From Sesamum alatum (taxonomy: Eukaryota; Streptophyta; Magnoliopsida; Lamiales; Pedaliaceae): a DNA stretch of 64,000 bases. The position numbers and the translations under genes were made by a program. The notes below the pieces were generated by a model. The model did no database searches. It was not told the DNA's origin and saw only the letters and a list, made by a program, of their open reading frames with translations. Shown one piece after another: positions 36,979 to 49,500 of the stretch. The stretch's first letter is position 1, and each line of letters begins with the position of its first letter. The DNA is taken from assembly GCA_034509735.1 (NCBI GenBank), contig JACGWO010000011.1, positions 20,258,979 to 20,322,978 on the forward strand, written 5' to 3'.

Positions 36979-39900
36979 ATGGTGGGTACATCTTCTGCAC
37001 AAACTTCGCTTAAAGATTACCTAAAAAAAAAATACACAAGTAACGATGATGAGGAGAAGAAAAAGAAGAAGAAAAAGAGAAAATCTAAACCTGATGCTGG
37101 TGGAATTCTTGTGGTGGATGAAGATCCCATTTGGCAAAAGCCGGTCAAACTCGATGAAGAAGAACAAGATTCAGCAGGTTACTGAAATTATGTTTTTTTG
37201 TTATAGAATACTTCACTTTCTTGAATTTGGCTCAATTATATCAAGTGCTTACAGATGAAGAAAAGCCCCAAGTTGATGAAGATATAGAAGTCAAGCGTAT
37301 GAGAAGACTGGAGCAACTGAGGTCTAGACGCCCTTTTGGTGCAATTTCTGAGGATGGAAGTGGCTGGGTTTCGGTATCTAATGCTCCTAATGACGTGAAA
37401 CCTGAAGACCAAAATTCTGATATTTCTCCACCTCGCAAGAGGATGCTACGGAATGATACTCCATCTCCAAGACCTGAACAACAATCCGGCGTTCCAGCAG
37501 ATGCTGATTTGTCTCCACCACGGCACTCCCCCAAGCATTACCGGAGTCCTCCTCCGAATGAAACAAGAACATCCCCGTTTCGTGGTGGTCGGACGGCGCG
37601 GTTTGATACACCTTCACCTGAGCCATATGTGGAAGCTTCAGCATCTGATAGAGTCACAGATTTGTCCCCACCTCGACGGCAACGAAGAGATATGGATGAG
37701 CCACCTGAATCTGATAGAACATCTTCACATCCTAAGGCCATGGATTCAGATATTTCTCCTCCTCGACGTGGTCGTCACGACTCTAGATATCAGAGTGACA
37801 CACGTGCCTCTTCGAAAGCAGATCTTTCACCTCCTAGGAAGGTCAAGAATGATAGACCAGGTTCCAGTGTCTCTGCAAGGAAGTCAATTCACGACTTGGA
37901 TGACTATGACGCAGTTGACCCCACTCCTTCAGTTTCTGACCTTTCTCCTCCGAGGAAGAGGCGGAAAGAATCACCAGTTTTGGTACATCGTCCGAAAACT
38001 GGATTAGTTTCTAGTGCAGATATCAAAGATGATATTGATAAAAAGAAAAAGGAAGACTGGTTGAGGTAACAATCTAGTTTCCTTTAGCATGCACCTTGTA
38101 ACCATCTAGTCTCTCTGCCTCCTCCCTGACATGCTTAACACTATTTTTCCATCTCCTATAATAGTTATGCCCCAAAGCAATTCTCTTAACTTATATCTGC
38201 TCTGGTTTGTAAGTGTAAGTGCTGTATTGAGATGGTTAGACTTGCTAGTTAATATTAGCATTTGGTCATATAGTCTAAAGTTCAAATATGTTCTTTAAAA
38301 TTTGAGATTTGTTGCATTTTCTTGAATTAAGTTTTTTTAACAGTTGCTGTCTTATCTATATTGCTTGTTTCTTCATTTCTTCATTTCATTGAGGGTCTGA
38401 AAAAAAAGTCAATGGTATATGTTGTTGCAGGTTTAAAGAGATGGATCCTTCTATGAGTGGTCGAGCTGCTGAACCTATATACCGCAATAAGACAACTGGT
38501 CCGCCAAAAATCTTTATCATCTTTCCTCTATAATATGTTAACCAAAAAAGTATGTTATATCTCCTCTGTTTCATGTTCCAGGGGAACGTATGTCAAAGGA
38601 GGAGTTTCTGAAGTCTCAGAAGAAAGAATTGAAGAAAGAAGAGAAGCCCAAGGTGCCATTTTTCGCTCTCATGCACTTAAGATGTTTGATTAATTTTTCA
38701 GAAACTTGGCACCCTTTCTCATCTGATCTTCTCTTGTCTGTGTTCCTGATCTTCTGTCCCCACTTCTTGCTTTCTGGGTCAGCTTTTTTGTTCTTTTTCT
38801 TTGCCCTTGTGGATGGAATTACAAGGGGAAAAAATTCCCAATCTAAAACTTTGAGGTGACCAAATAGAAATCTGCCAGTAGTAGCAACTCGAAATCTCGT
38901 AAATATCTACCCATTTCTACTATCCTTTGCTGTCTTTGCCATCTAGCTGGCTAGGGAATGTGCAAAAGGAGGCCTTATAAGTGTTGCCCTTTGCATTAGT
39001 TGTTAATGGATGATTTTGATTGATCCTATTGCTGATAAAGTAGAAGCTATATAGTTGTTAATGGATGGTTTTGATTGATCCTATTGCTTATAAAAGTGAG
39101 AAGCTATATAGTCAATCTCCCGAGTTAAATGCCATCCACCTGTCTTTCCATTATTCAATTTCCTAATTCATCTTAGACAGCTATCACAGCGGACAGGTTC
39201 TCTTTCAGAGTTCCTTTGTGGATGTTGAGATATATTTAGCTTGCCAGACCTACCAAGAAAATACAAAATATATTTTATTTAATCATATGGAATGATTTAT
39301 TGTTATTGTGAAATTTTCATCTGTATGTTGTCACCATAGTATTCACTTTCATATAATGAATAGAAGAAAGATTAGTCTCTGATGTAGGGTAAATGAGTTA
39401 ACACTGAACCTCAACTGAGAGAATTGGGTTTATTTGGTGTGTACAACATCATTTTGTTCTGTTGCACCATAGATGGGAGAGTTAGCAACATTTCCCTGAA
39501 TTCTTAAAGAGTGTGCTTATGTTTCTCTCATGCTAGATCTGCCACAGTAAGTACTCTACTTCTCAGGTTTTCTAGGCAACGTGTCTAGTTTAACTTTTGG
39601 GTTCTGGAATAATTATCTTTCACTATAATCTAATCCAACACAGTTTATTGCCGCTGTCAACATCCCTTTCTATGACATTCAGCAGCATTGTTAACCTATT
39701 GTTGGATAACAACAACATTTGGAGCTGATGATGTGCTGGAGTACCCTTACTACTTCCAAAATATGATGTGGGACTGAGATTAGATTCTTACGCATCCTCA
39801 TTTTTATATCACCTCACTGATTACATGCTAGGATCTAGAGTATCTGAAGGGGTATGATCTTTCTAAATCTGGAGACCATCCCACACCACAAGTTTAGCTG

Positions 39901-42900
39901 ACGAGAATTCTCCTTCCACCTAATCTTGTTTGGTACCCTTCTGGAGTAAATTACGTTTAATTTCATGAAGGGTCCTCGAAACCTGGGGAACAGGCCATCC
40001 ATCCTGTCAAATATTCTGTTCAAATCTCGAGTAAATGAGGTACTGTATCCTTTTCTTATTTTGGATAGCTGCCTTATCTCTTTTAGCCTAAGTTTAATTT
40101 TTTCCTGTTTAGGTTGGTACACGTAAAATCAACGCATGGAAATGAAATGTGGTATTTAGACCTGCCAAGTTATCAGCAAACTTGGAAGAAGATCAAATAG
40201 TAGAAACAAGTTTACTGATGTTCTAGAATTCTATATATTACGTAAATGATATTTGATAGTGTCCTAGAAATACCAACTAGTTTGCATTGTTGAAACAAAA
40301 ATGATAAGTCCGTGTTTGACAAACACTGCCCATCTTTGAAGCATACCATGTGCTAAATAGATATAACATTAATTGTTTGATGCTGATGGTATTAATCATG
40401 ATAAGTTGCTAAAGTCTTACTGTGCTTGTTATTTTGATCTTATGACGTAACTTCTATAAAGGAAGTCCTGACTTCTTAGTAGTTGGCTTTTCCTGCTCAT
40501 GCTTTTGGGTTTGATATGGATGAATTATTTTATCTCATAATTATATATGGCGAACTTAGCTATCCCATTTCTTTTTATCTCTTCTTGTCCCAAAAAGTAC
40601 ACAATGATATATATATATATATATATATATACTCTTTTCCTAAAAAATGGAAGCTCTCATGTCCTTTAGAAGCTCCAAAATAAGTCTCCGTTTCCTAATA
40701 GATATATTATATTTCCAAGAGTACCTTTGCATTTAAAAAAGTGATTTAACACTAATAATTTTCAAGCACTACCTGGCTTATTTATATTAATATTACTAAA
40801 TTTTTTTTTTTGCAACTATACCCACAAATGGGGTAGAATTGCAATTTTATGGGTAGCGACCCACGAATTGATAGAAAAATTCCATGCATGGTAGCGACCC
40901 ACGAATTGATAGAAAGTCCCATGCATGGGTCGCTACCCATGTATTTTTTTTATTTTTTTTTTAATTTGTATTTTTAATTGCTTCCAATTATCCACTTGGG
41001 CCAACAAAATTGTCGGCCCAAGTAAATTAATTACATAAAATCATAATTATTAATTAAAATTTTAAATAATAATTAATACTTATCTAGTTTTTAAAATTTT
41101 AAATTATAATTTTTATAATTATTAATGAATATATTATTAATTAAATAAAACCTATAATATTACGCATTAGTGAGATTGGCAAGCACATCCTCTGTTGGGA
41201 TCTTGTTATCACATGCTCTAAAAAGAATACCTAAACGCCAATGTGAGCACCAAAATGGACATAATCATAATGCAATGTTATAGGTCATATTTAAAAATTA
41301 ATTAAAATTTTGATAATATAGTTGTTAATCATAGTTTAAAAAATAAATGAGCCATAGAACTGATAGGTGAGAAAAGAAAAAGACCTCGATACCATGCCAA
41401 AGACATATTTATGGGACTCATGGTTATTATTATAATTTATAATTATAACTAATTTTATAATATTTTTTTTAATTTTTAGGTCATATTGTATTAATAAATA
41501 ATTTTAAATAATTTTTAGGTCATAAATAATTATAAATAATATATTAATTATTTTTACTAAATAAATATAATTTAGTTTTTAATAATTAATATATATTTAT
41601 TAATACAATATGACCTAAAAATAAAAAAAAATATAACCTTAGTTATAATTATAAATTATAATAATAACCACGAGTCCCATAAATATGTCTTTGGCATTGG
41701 TGTCGAGGTCTTTTTCTTTTCTCACCTATCAGTTCTATTGGCTCATTTATTTTTTAAACTGTGATTAACAACTATATTATCAAAATTTTATTTAATTTTT
41801 AAAATATGACCTATAATATTGCATTATGATTATGTCCATTTTGGTGCTCAAATTGGCGTTTAGGTATTCTTTTTAGAGCATGTGATAACAAGATTCCAAC
41901 AGAGCATGTGCTCGCCAATCTCACTAATGCGTAATATTATAGGTTTTATTTAATTAATAAATATATTCATTAATAATTATAAAATTTTAAAATAATAATT
42001 TATTAATATTAATATTAATTATATATTAGATAATTATTAATTATTATTTAAAATTTTAATTAATAATTATGATTTTATGTAATTAATTTACTTGGGCCAA
42101 CAATTTTGTTGGCCCAAGTGTATAATTGGAAGAAATTAAAAATACAAATTAAAAAAAAATACATGGGTCGCTACCTTGGGTAGCGACCCATGCATGGGAC
42201 TTTCTCAATTTGTGGGTCGCTACCTTGTGTAGCGACCCATGCATGGGATTTTTCTATCAACTGGTGGGTCGCTCCCGCAAGGTAGCGACCCATGCATGGG
42301 ACTTTCTCAATTCGTGGGTCGCTACCTTGTGTAGCGACCCATGCATGGGATTTTTCTATCAACTGGTGGGTCGCTACCTGTGGGAGCGACTTGCCATAAA
42401 ATTGCAATTATACCCCATTTGTGGGTATAGTTGCAAAATATTTTTTTAGTAATATTAATATAAATACCCCAGCACTACCTTTGAGGTTATATTGTAAAGC
42501 TAGACAGAACTTTGACTTTTCAATTCTCATCTGAAATTCTCTGCAATTTGATTGCATATTTCAATTTTGGATGGTGGAAGTATGTTTTTGGACTTGAACA
42601 TTTTAAACAAGTTATTACACTTGGAATTTTAACCTTTACTGAGGGTTTAGTTAAACAATGTTTGTTCATCTAGCTGTAAAAACAAGGAAATTACTTGTTC
42701 CAAAAGCGTCTGGTGATTCTTATTTATGAATGTCATTGGTTCTTCCGCTAATGCATATGCTCTTAGAAGTCCCTGTGATGTGATTTCTTTCATCCTCATG
42801 CTGATGTAGTATGAAGCATAAGCAATAGTGCTTTTACTTGCCGTGTAATGGGATAATGGTAATTATTGATTGTGATTCAAGTTATGACCAATGTTTTTCA

Positions 42901-44793
42901 TTCAGGAAATAAAGCTGGAATGGGGCAAAGGGCTGGCTCAAAAGCGGGAAGCTGAAGCTAGATTGCAAGAAATAGAAAAGGAGAAGGAGAAACCATTTGC
43001 TCGCGGCAGGTAATTCTTAATAGTAAATAGAAAAATAATTCACAGCTGTGCTCATTTAGAATAATGATGGGAATCACAAAGAAATTTTGCTGAATCTGGA
43101 ATGCGCTAATTCAGGTTTTCTGCTTTCGTTGATGATTCCTTTTATCTTCTATATATATTTCCCAAGGGTTTTAGACTTGTGGCATTCTGGAAATATGTAA
43201 AATATCAGTTTGAGAAACATGCACAAAGGGAATAGATAAAGGGAACAATGTACATTGTGCAGCTACTTTGTTGAGGTAATTGAAATTTGGTTATGGTGAA
43301 TAATGTGTTTACTTGCTTTGTTGAATTTTTGTACTTAATGTCCAACATTTGTCGGGGCACTTCTTCTCAGCCTCTACTTCAACTCTTCAGCGCGAGGCAG
43401 TTGTTTCATTGTTTGTCGTGAATCGAAGTGTTTAAATACTGTCTATTGTGTTTATTCAATTACATCTCTAAGCTGGTCCTGGGCAGAAGCTATTAGGAAG
43501 TGTTATAATGCTTGACTTGTAATATGGTTGATAATATTACCTTTTCCAAAAACTTTCAAGCATCAAAACACAATCTCTGATGCACGTGGTGGCTGTATAA
43601 TAAGCATGAGTTGCTTATAGGTAAATGAGGTGTCAAAGGGTGAAAAAAACAAGAGTTTTTGGAGTAAATCCTTCTATTATTATTATTTCTAATGGTGTAG
43701 AAAAGTATTTGTACTATCTTGATAATTTAAAAGAATTCAAAAACAATGTTGGGATTAAGTTAAATTGTTTTGTGGAGTTGAGCCCATCTGTTCTTCAATT
43801 AGATTATAGGGTGACGGTCTATAATTGCTTTTTTCCCCTCCATGTGAAGTATGGAGTAGTTTATATTGTCATGTAGTGATTTTCTAAATTCAGTGATATA
43901 GCTATCCTATCCAATCTAATTGATGTGCTTAAATTGATTGTTTCTCCCTTATTTGAGAATTTTTATAACCTTTTCCTACGTAAAATACATCTCATATGTT
44001 GTGAATTCTACTGCAGGGATGACCCTGATCTTGATGCTATGCTCAAAGAAAGACTTCGGTGGGGTGATCCCATGGCACACTTAGTCAAGGTAAGTTACCT
44101 TCGAGCCAATCCTATCTGTATTATTCTATTGATGAGTATCCCCAGCCTTGGGCTTATCTTCATTATTTTTTAATCGAGTATCCTTGACTTCTTAACTGAA
44201 ATTGATATGTTATGGTTTTGATTTCCACACCACATGGGCTTGTGCTCCCTCCATGCTCTCTAAATCTATTTGCCAAAATTTCAGAAAAAGCATTTGGAGC
44301 CACTTCTTCCAGACCTAGGTGATAACGAGAGGATGAAAGAGTCCGGCTTCATAATTCCCCAGGAGATACCAAGTCACAGCTGGATAAGAAGAGGACTGGA
44401 TGCAGCACCAAACCGCTATGGGATCAAACCAGGCAGACATTGGGATGGCGTGGACCGCAGTACCGGTAAGCTCATTTTCTGAATTTTATCCAATGCTGTT
44501 TTTTCTATTTTGAGCATTCTATGCAACCTCTCTATGTTGGTAGTTGTCCCTGTTCTTTCTATTTCGATGCCCAACACTGTCTCTGTCTTGAATCATAAAC
44601 ATGAGAAGATTGGAAGCCACACCCAGTACAGATGAACGTCTAATTCAAAATGTGTCACATAGTTTATTCTGCCACTAAGAAATAATCCTTGTTTGTTCTT
44701 TTTGTAGGATATGAGAAGGAATTGTTTAAACGGATGAATGAAAAAAGAGCTACAGAGAGAGAAGCATATCTGTGGTCTGTTTCCGACATGTGA
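36979..44793 (+). CDS. BUD13: BUD13, RES-complex splicing factor (530 aa, 8 coding exons)
   Basis: Subunit of the nuclear RES complex (with Ist3/Snu17 and Pml1 homologues) that binds the activated spliceosome and promotes splicing and retention of pre-mRNA. Coding exons: 36979-37177, 37255-38065, 38431-38498, 38582-38652, 42906-43009, 44017-44089, 44285-44465, 44708-44793; phases join to 1593 nt including stop. The N-terminus (SLKDYLKKKY) is followed by a Lys-rich tract. Exon 2 encodes a disordered, Arg/Ser/Pro-rich region with about six D[IL]SPPR repeats. The conserved C-terminal BUD13 domain starts at GERMSKEEFLKSQKK and includes DDPDLDAMLKERLRWGDPM, SHSWIRRGLDAAPNRYGIKP, GRHWDGVDRSTG and the terminal EAYLWSVSDM. 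Donors of introns 1 (GTTACT) and 3 (GTCCGC) are weak but give perfect joins. Intron 4 (4.25 kb) carries a fold-back transposon. Confidence 0.95.
39000..39112. repeat. Tandem duplication of about 57 bp in BUD13 intron 4
   Basis: Two adjacent copies of GTTAATGGATG(A/G)TTTTGATT followed by GATCCTATTGCT and AGAAGCTATATAG, differing by a few substitutions and one small indel. Non-coding. Confidence 0.75.
40775..42470. mobile_element. Giant fold-back (MULE-type) element in BUD13 intron 4
   Basis: Nearly the whole 1,696 bp forms one inverted repeat centred near 41.6 kb: the left arm (from TATTTATATTAATATTAC, then GCAACTATACCCACAAATGG) is mirrored by the right arm ending GTAATATTAATATAAATA. Flanking 10-bp direct duplications AGCACTACCT (40765-40774 and 42471-42480) fit the 8-10 bp range of MULEs. 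The outer parts of the arms hold units with GGGTAGCGACCCATGCATGG, themselves palindromic; the right arm has extra tandem copies (two of a unit of about 100 bp), so the arms are unequal. ORFs at 42.17-42.45 kb are repeat artefacts. It has no transposase. In BUD13 pre-mRNA it could fold into a hairpin of roughly 800 bp. Confidence 0.9.
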
Positions 44794-45085
44794 CTTTATC
44801 AAGGAATTCGGATACTCTGAGGAACAGATGGTAGATGCACAGAATGTCAGTCGGGGAGCCGAAGCCCGCATATGAAGAAACATAATTCGTTAACGTTCAT
44901 GGTCGAGTTTTCCTCATTAAAGGCATATGGCTTTGCTTTTATTGTAATTCTATAGCTCTGCTTCCAGATTGAGTTGGCCGTGTTCCTTCAGCGCTGTATG
45001 CTTGAGCTTACCAACAATTTGGAACTCCCATATATACATGTATTCCAATGATTTAGTGCCCGTAATAGACAAACTTATGGGCGGT
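44794..45085 (+). other. BUD13 3'-UTR region
   Basis: Non-coding sequence after the BUD13 stop. No canonical AATAAA is obvious within the first 200 bases, so the poly(A) site is not placed. The hAT-like terminal repeats begin at about 45.09 kb. Confidence 0.5.
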
Positions 45086-45529
45086 TTCAATGCGTTTTAC
45101 AACATGATGCATGGACACAGACACGACACGATACGATATCAACACATTGACACGAAAAATTTCAAAAATAGTAGGACATGATACGGTACTAACACGGTCA
45201 TTTATAATATATTTTTTTATTATATATATATCCTTAATTTTTCATAAATTTAAAATATGCAATATGATTAATATCGAGATAAAATATATAATAAGGATGT
45301 CGTACGTTTAAGTTCTTGTTCAAAATACATGATTTTAAAAATATACATAATCAGGTAAATTATTCAAATTTCTATTTATCCAAATGAGTTAGATCATCGT
45401 GATCGTCTCTTGAATCTTCAATAATTTTATTTACAAATAAGACATACTTCAATTTTGGTTCATCATGCGAGAGCTTGGCAATCTCTAGAATCCCAAAATC
45501 TTCTATGGTCTCAAAAGCATTCCTGCTAC

Positions 45530-45705
45530 ATCCTACATTTTAGTGTCCCCTTGCATATATTGTGGAGTCTTTCTTGACAAAAGTTGAAGATTGTTGTGCA
45601 CAAAAATTAGATCTTGAGCACGTTGTGGAGTAATTTGATTCTTCCTCGTCCAGTGGATGAATGCATAAGTACTCCAATTTCTCTCGCAACAAGAAGAGGA
45701 AGAAA
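45530..45705 (-). pseudogene. hAT transposase C-terminal dimerisation domain fragment
   Basis: The minus strand reads SSCCERNWSTYAFIHWTRKN, then QITPQRAQDLIFVHNNLQLL and SRKTPQYMQGDT, the hAT-family dimerisation signature (CERNWS...N.L...R..DLV.V..NLRLL). It has no start codon of its own. It is the expected 3' end of the transposase whose earlier parts lie at 48.9-49.5 kb. Confidence 0.9.
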
Positions 45706-47400
45706 CGTGGCCAAGTAACTTTAGAGAAATACTTTAGTGGTGAGAGGCTCTAACTACCACTTTATTGAATCCATTTTCCATCTATCTCTTCGTGTATCGT
45801 CATTAGGAAAAAGACATTTCAAACATATTTTCCTCATCCTAGAAATTCCACATCACTTTGTGGTGGAGTGAGGTTCGGATGCTGACTCTGCCATTCTTTT
45901 GTTGAACATCTATAACAAATTAAAATAATACTTTAAGCACAAGTTTGAGAAAAAATTCAAATAAATTACATAAAATTTAATAATAAAATAAATAAATGAG
46001 TTAGCTTGGATTTAAGGAATGAGCAAGACAATGTAAAGGAGTGTTACTCTTGCTCCATCAGTCCACCTACTTTGTCACAACACCCCAAAAATTTGATTCC
46101 TGATAACCATTTTGACTGTGTTTGGGTTTATTTTTGGGTTGTTTCTGAAACAACCCAAAACAGACCCCATGTTTGGGGTGTTCTCTGAATTTTTTTTTTG
46201 CCCATTTTGTGATTTAAAATTATTTTAGCTTTACTATTCATCATGTTTTGTTTTTGTTCAAATTATTTTTGGGTCTTTTGGCTCTATCTTGTTAATTTCT
46301 ACACAACCCACGTGATGTACTTTCTTATCTCATTTCCTTTTGCAGATTTAAAAGGCCCACTATCTAATACTTGTACTGGTGCTACAATACTTGTCAATTT
46401 CCTTTTGATATTTTAATGACACACTATATCTAATATAGTATTACTGTTTGCAGCCTTTCGTTTTGTCCATTTTTGCTTTTATTGTTTGCAGCCTTTCCTT
46501 TTGCAAATTTTATGACCACGTGACTATCATGTTTGCAGATTTTCACTTTCCTTTTGCAGATTTTATCACCCGCTATACTGTTCAATTTCCTTTTGCAGAA
46601 GGAAATTAGACTGAAATTAAAAAGAAAAAGACTGACCACACTATACTTGATTTTTTTTTTTTTATCTGTATATATACTTGATTCATTTGCACTCAACTTG
46701 GTAGTTCCTCCCACATCATCCATTTTCTGAGTTTTGCACTGAACTTGGTAGTTCCTCCCATACATCAACTTCTTACATCTATGTTGTTTGTTTACAATGA
46801 GTGTCTTTGTTTTAGTTACTGATATAAAATTTTTATTACATCTTGTAGAGCATCTTGTGGCTGTACTTGGAGCATTTGTGCTACTGAGGTCCTGCCTCTT
46901 CCTTGTTGCTTAACTTCATCATCTCCACTTGATTTTAGCAAGGTACCTCACTTAGCTCTTTCTTGCTTAAGATATTTTGTTATAAATTTGACTATACTAT
47001 ACTTTGGTTGATATTGTATGTTAATGAGTATTTTAGTGTTGTTTAAAAGTCTATTTCTATCATATTTAGTGTTGTATGTTAAAATATTTTTAGTGCTTTT
47101 TGATGTTGTGAGTTAAAATATTTTAGTGCTAAATTCAATATTCTTGCTCCTACTTGATATCCTTAAAAAGACTCTTACTTGATATTACTTGTTATTACTT
47201 GATATTCTTGCTCTTGATACCCTTAAACAGACTCCTACTTTATATTCTTGCTCTTCAAAGTGTTTTTTAAAACACCTACATAAATTCTTATCCAGGGGCT
47301 TCTCTGATAGAGCATACTGTCCGTGTGAGCAATCATTTTACAGAATAGTTAAATAATGAACAAAATAAGATTAACGTACTATTACCTCCACAACTGTGTC

Positions 47401-47724
47401 TCAAACAAATTGATCAACACTTAATTCCTTTGTAATGTGGTCGTACAAAACACCCGAAAGACACATCACTTTTGAAAATCCAAGGAATCGTTCATAGAAT
47501 CGATGAAACTTACTTTCAAAGAAGCTGTAATCGTAAAAGGTGCCAAAAGTTTGATTGACTTCTAGCATATCAACCCTTATTGTGTAAGTGTCAGGATATT
47601 TGAGTTCAACAACACTCATCGTAGTTTGTTGCATAAGAACACCCAAAAACGTGGATTCCATTTCTACAATCCAGTTTACGTTGTAGAACCGTCTGCGTTG
47701 CAATTCATCTGCACTTGGAGCCAT
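47401..47724 (-). pseudogene. Myb/SANT-like (PIF-associated) protein fragment
   Basis: A 107-codon minus-strand ORF reads MAPSADELQRRRFYNVNWIV, with MESTFLGVLMQQ, then FESKFHRFYERFLGFSKVM and LSGVLYDHITKELSV. This matches the layout of the Myb/SANT-like domain found in plant PIF/Harbinger-associated proteins (W..ME..FL.VL, then a K+R..Y..F..LL..SG..+D block). It stops before the usual W-D motif and has no downstream partner, so it is probably a fragment inserted in the hAT remnant. Family assignment is moderate. Confidence 0.55.
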
Positions 47725-47820
47725 ATTCGCTATGTAAATTACAAATTATATGAGAAACACGTTCGAATAACTAGTCGATAGTATGCATATGCGACAAGAA
47801 ATGGAACCTCTATTATTGAA

Positions 47821-48255
47821 TATGGATCATTTCAACCAAAAAGGTGAAGCAATTGCTTTGAGAAGTCTTCATGTAAAATGTGTACGATCTATGCATGGCA
47901 ATGTTAAAAAAAAAAGCAATGATCTATCTTGTCAAATAATATATCAATGCCAAGGAATATATTTCTCTATAACACATACAAATGTGTACTTCCAAGAAAT
48001 ATATAGGTTAAGTGATATAAGTTAAGTTGTAATATAATATGGATCATTTCAACCAAAAAGGTGAAGTACTTGCTTTGAGAAGTCTTCATGTAAAATGTGT
48101 ACGATCTATGCATCACAATGTTAAAAAAAAAAAAGCAATGATCTATCTGTCAAATAATATATCAATGCCAAGGAATATATTTCTCTATAACACATACAAA
48201 TGTGTACTTCCAAGAAATATATAGGTTAAGTGATATAAGTTAAGTTGTAATATAA
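47821..48255. repeat. 217-bp tandem duplication
   Basis: Two head-to-tail copies start at 47821 and 48038 with TATGGATCATTTCAACCAAA. They differ by only a few substitutions (for example AAGCAATTG against AAGTACTTG, ATGGCAATG against ATCACAATG) and small homopolymer indels, so the duplication looks recent. The paired ORFs here are not recognisable proteins. The sequence lies in the decayed hAT region. Confidence 0.85.
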
Positions 48256-48874
48256 TAAAAATAAATTTTGCAACATGATATGTACGCTAAGTTGTGTACT
48301 TTCAAAAAAATAAAAATTTTGGAACACGATATATTTTGCAACAATGTATACTTCCAAAAAATAAAAATTTTGCAACATGATATAAATTAAGTTGTAATAT
48401 AATAATTTATACGCTAAAAAGATAGAATATATATATAATATACATATGTATATACAATTAAGCCATATACAATGTATATGGTAGTACAAAAATAAAAACC
48501 TTCATATATGAAAACTATAATATATATATTATCGTTTAATAATAATATAATTATATATTTTTATATGGAAAGTGTGTGTAGAGTTGAATTTTATTAGATA
48601 TTAATATTGTATAAAATAAAATTATTAAGTAAATTAAAATAAAAGATACCTAACAACTTTCATATATATATATATGCACATATACATACACAATTATTCA
48701 TGATTTGATATAAAATAATATTTTATTCAACAAGAAAACAAATTCAAACATACAACAATATATCTCAATATATTATTGTTTATCTCCAAAAACAAATCCA
48801 AACATACTACGAACTCCCAAAACATACCCACTTATCTTCAAAATTCTCTCTCTACTTTTACAAAACAAGACAAA

Positions 48875-49500
48875 TCATATCAAAAATGGATCCAAACAAA
48901 GGCCTTTCTTCTCATACTTATATATTGTTTCCTTCACTTTGGATATCATATTATCCAACATGTCATAAACCAAATACAAACAAGGCTTGTCTGTGTCACA
49001 TGCTCTAAGCATCTCATTAATAGGCTCAGTGAAATCAAGAATATAATCAATTGAATTCCACCATGAATCATCCAATAATTTCTCTTTAATATTTCTTGCT
49101 TTAATAATATCATCGTCACGATAGCAAGACCATTGTTCATTAATAACCGTAATCTTTAATTATTGCTTTATGAACTTAAACCTTTTCAATATAACAATGA
49201 CAGAAGCAAAGCGAGTCTCAGCAACAACAAGCAATTTCAATTTTGAGAATTCGTTAAACATGGTGAGCCTCATAGATGGTTGATAAAATTTCTAATCATT
49301 AAAGCTAATGCTGCAATTTAGTGATCCAATGACATTCTTCATATATGATTCCATTTGCCTCAGTATTCTTTGTAGCACATATTTTTCAAAGCAAGATTGA
49401 GAATATGAACTACACATGGTGTCCAAAACACATGACGATATATTTGTTCAACCAATAAACCTGCCGCTTTACAAACAGGAGTATTATCTGTGATTATTAA
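48875..49500 (-). pseudogene. hAT transposase central fragments
   Basis: At 49.39-49.50 kb the minus strand reads [19 protein letters not shown], then [20 protein letters not shown], the conserved hAT block containing the catalytic-core D and the CVVHxLNLALK motif. At 48.88-49.08 kb it reads WWNSIDYILDFTEPINEMLR, then LYLVYDMLDNMISKVKETIY, which follows in intact proteins. Frameshifts and stops separate these pieces. Confidence 0.85.

Noticed and set aside
39835..40122. 95-codon minus-strand ORF in BUD13 intron 4
   Set aside because: Basic composition but no recognisable domain; it lies in an intron antisense to the gene and is most likely chance.
42171..42449. Two overlapping ORFs with repeated peptide motifs
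   Set aside because: They are produced by the palindromic tandem units of the fold-back element and are not proteins.
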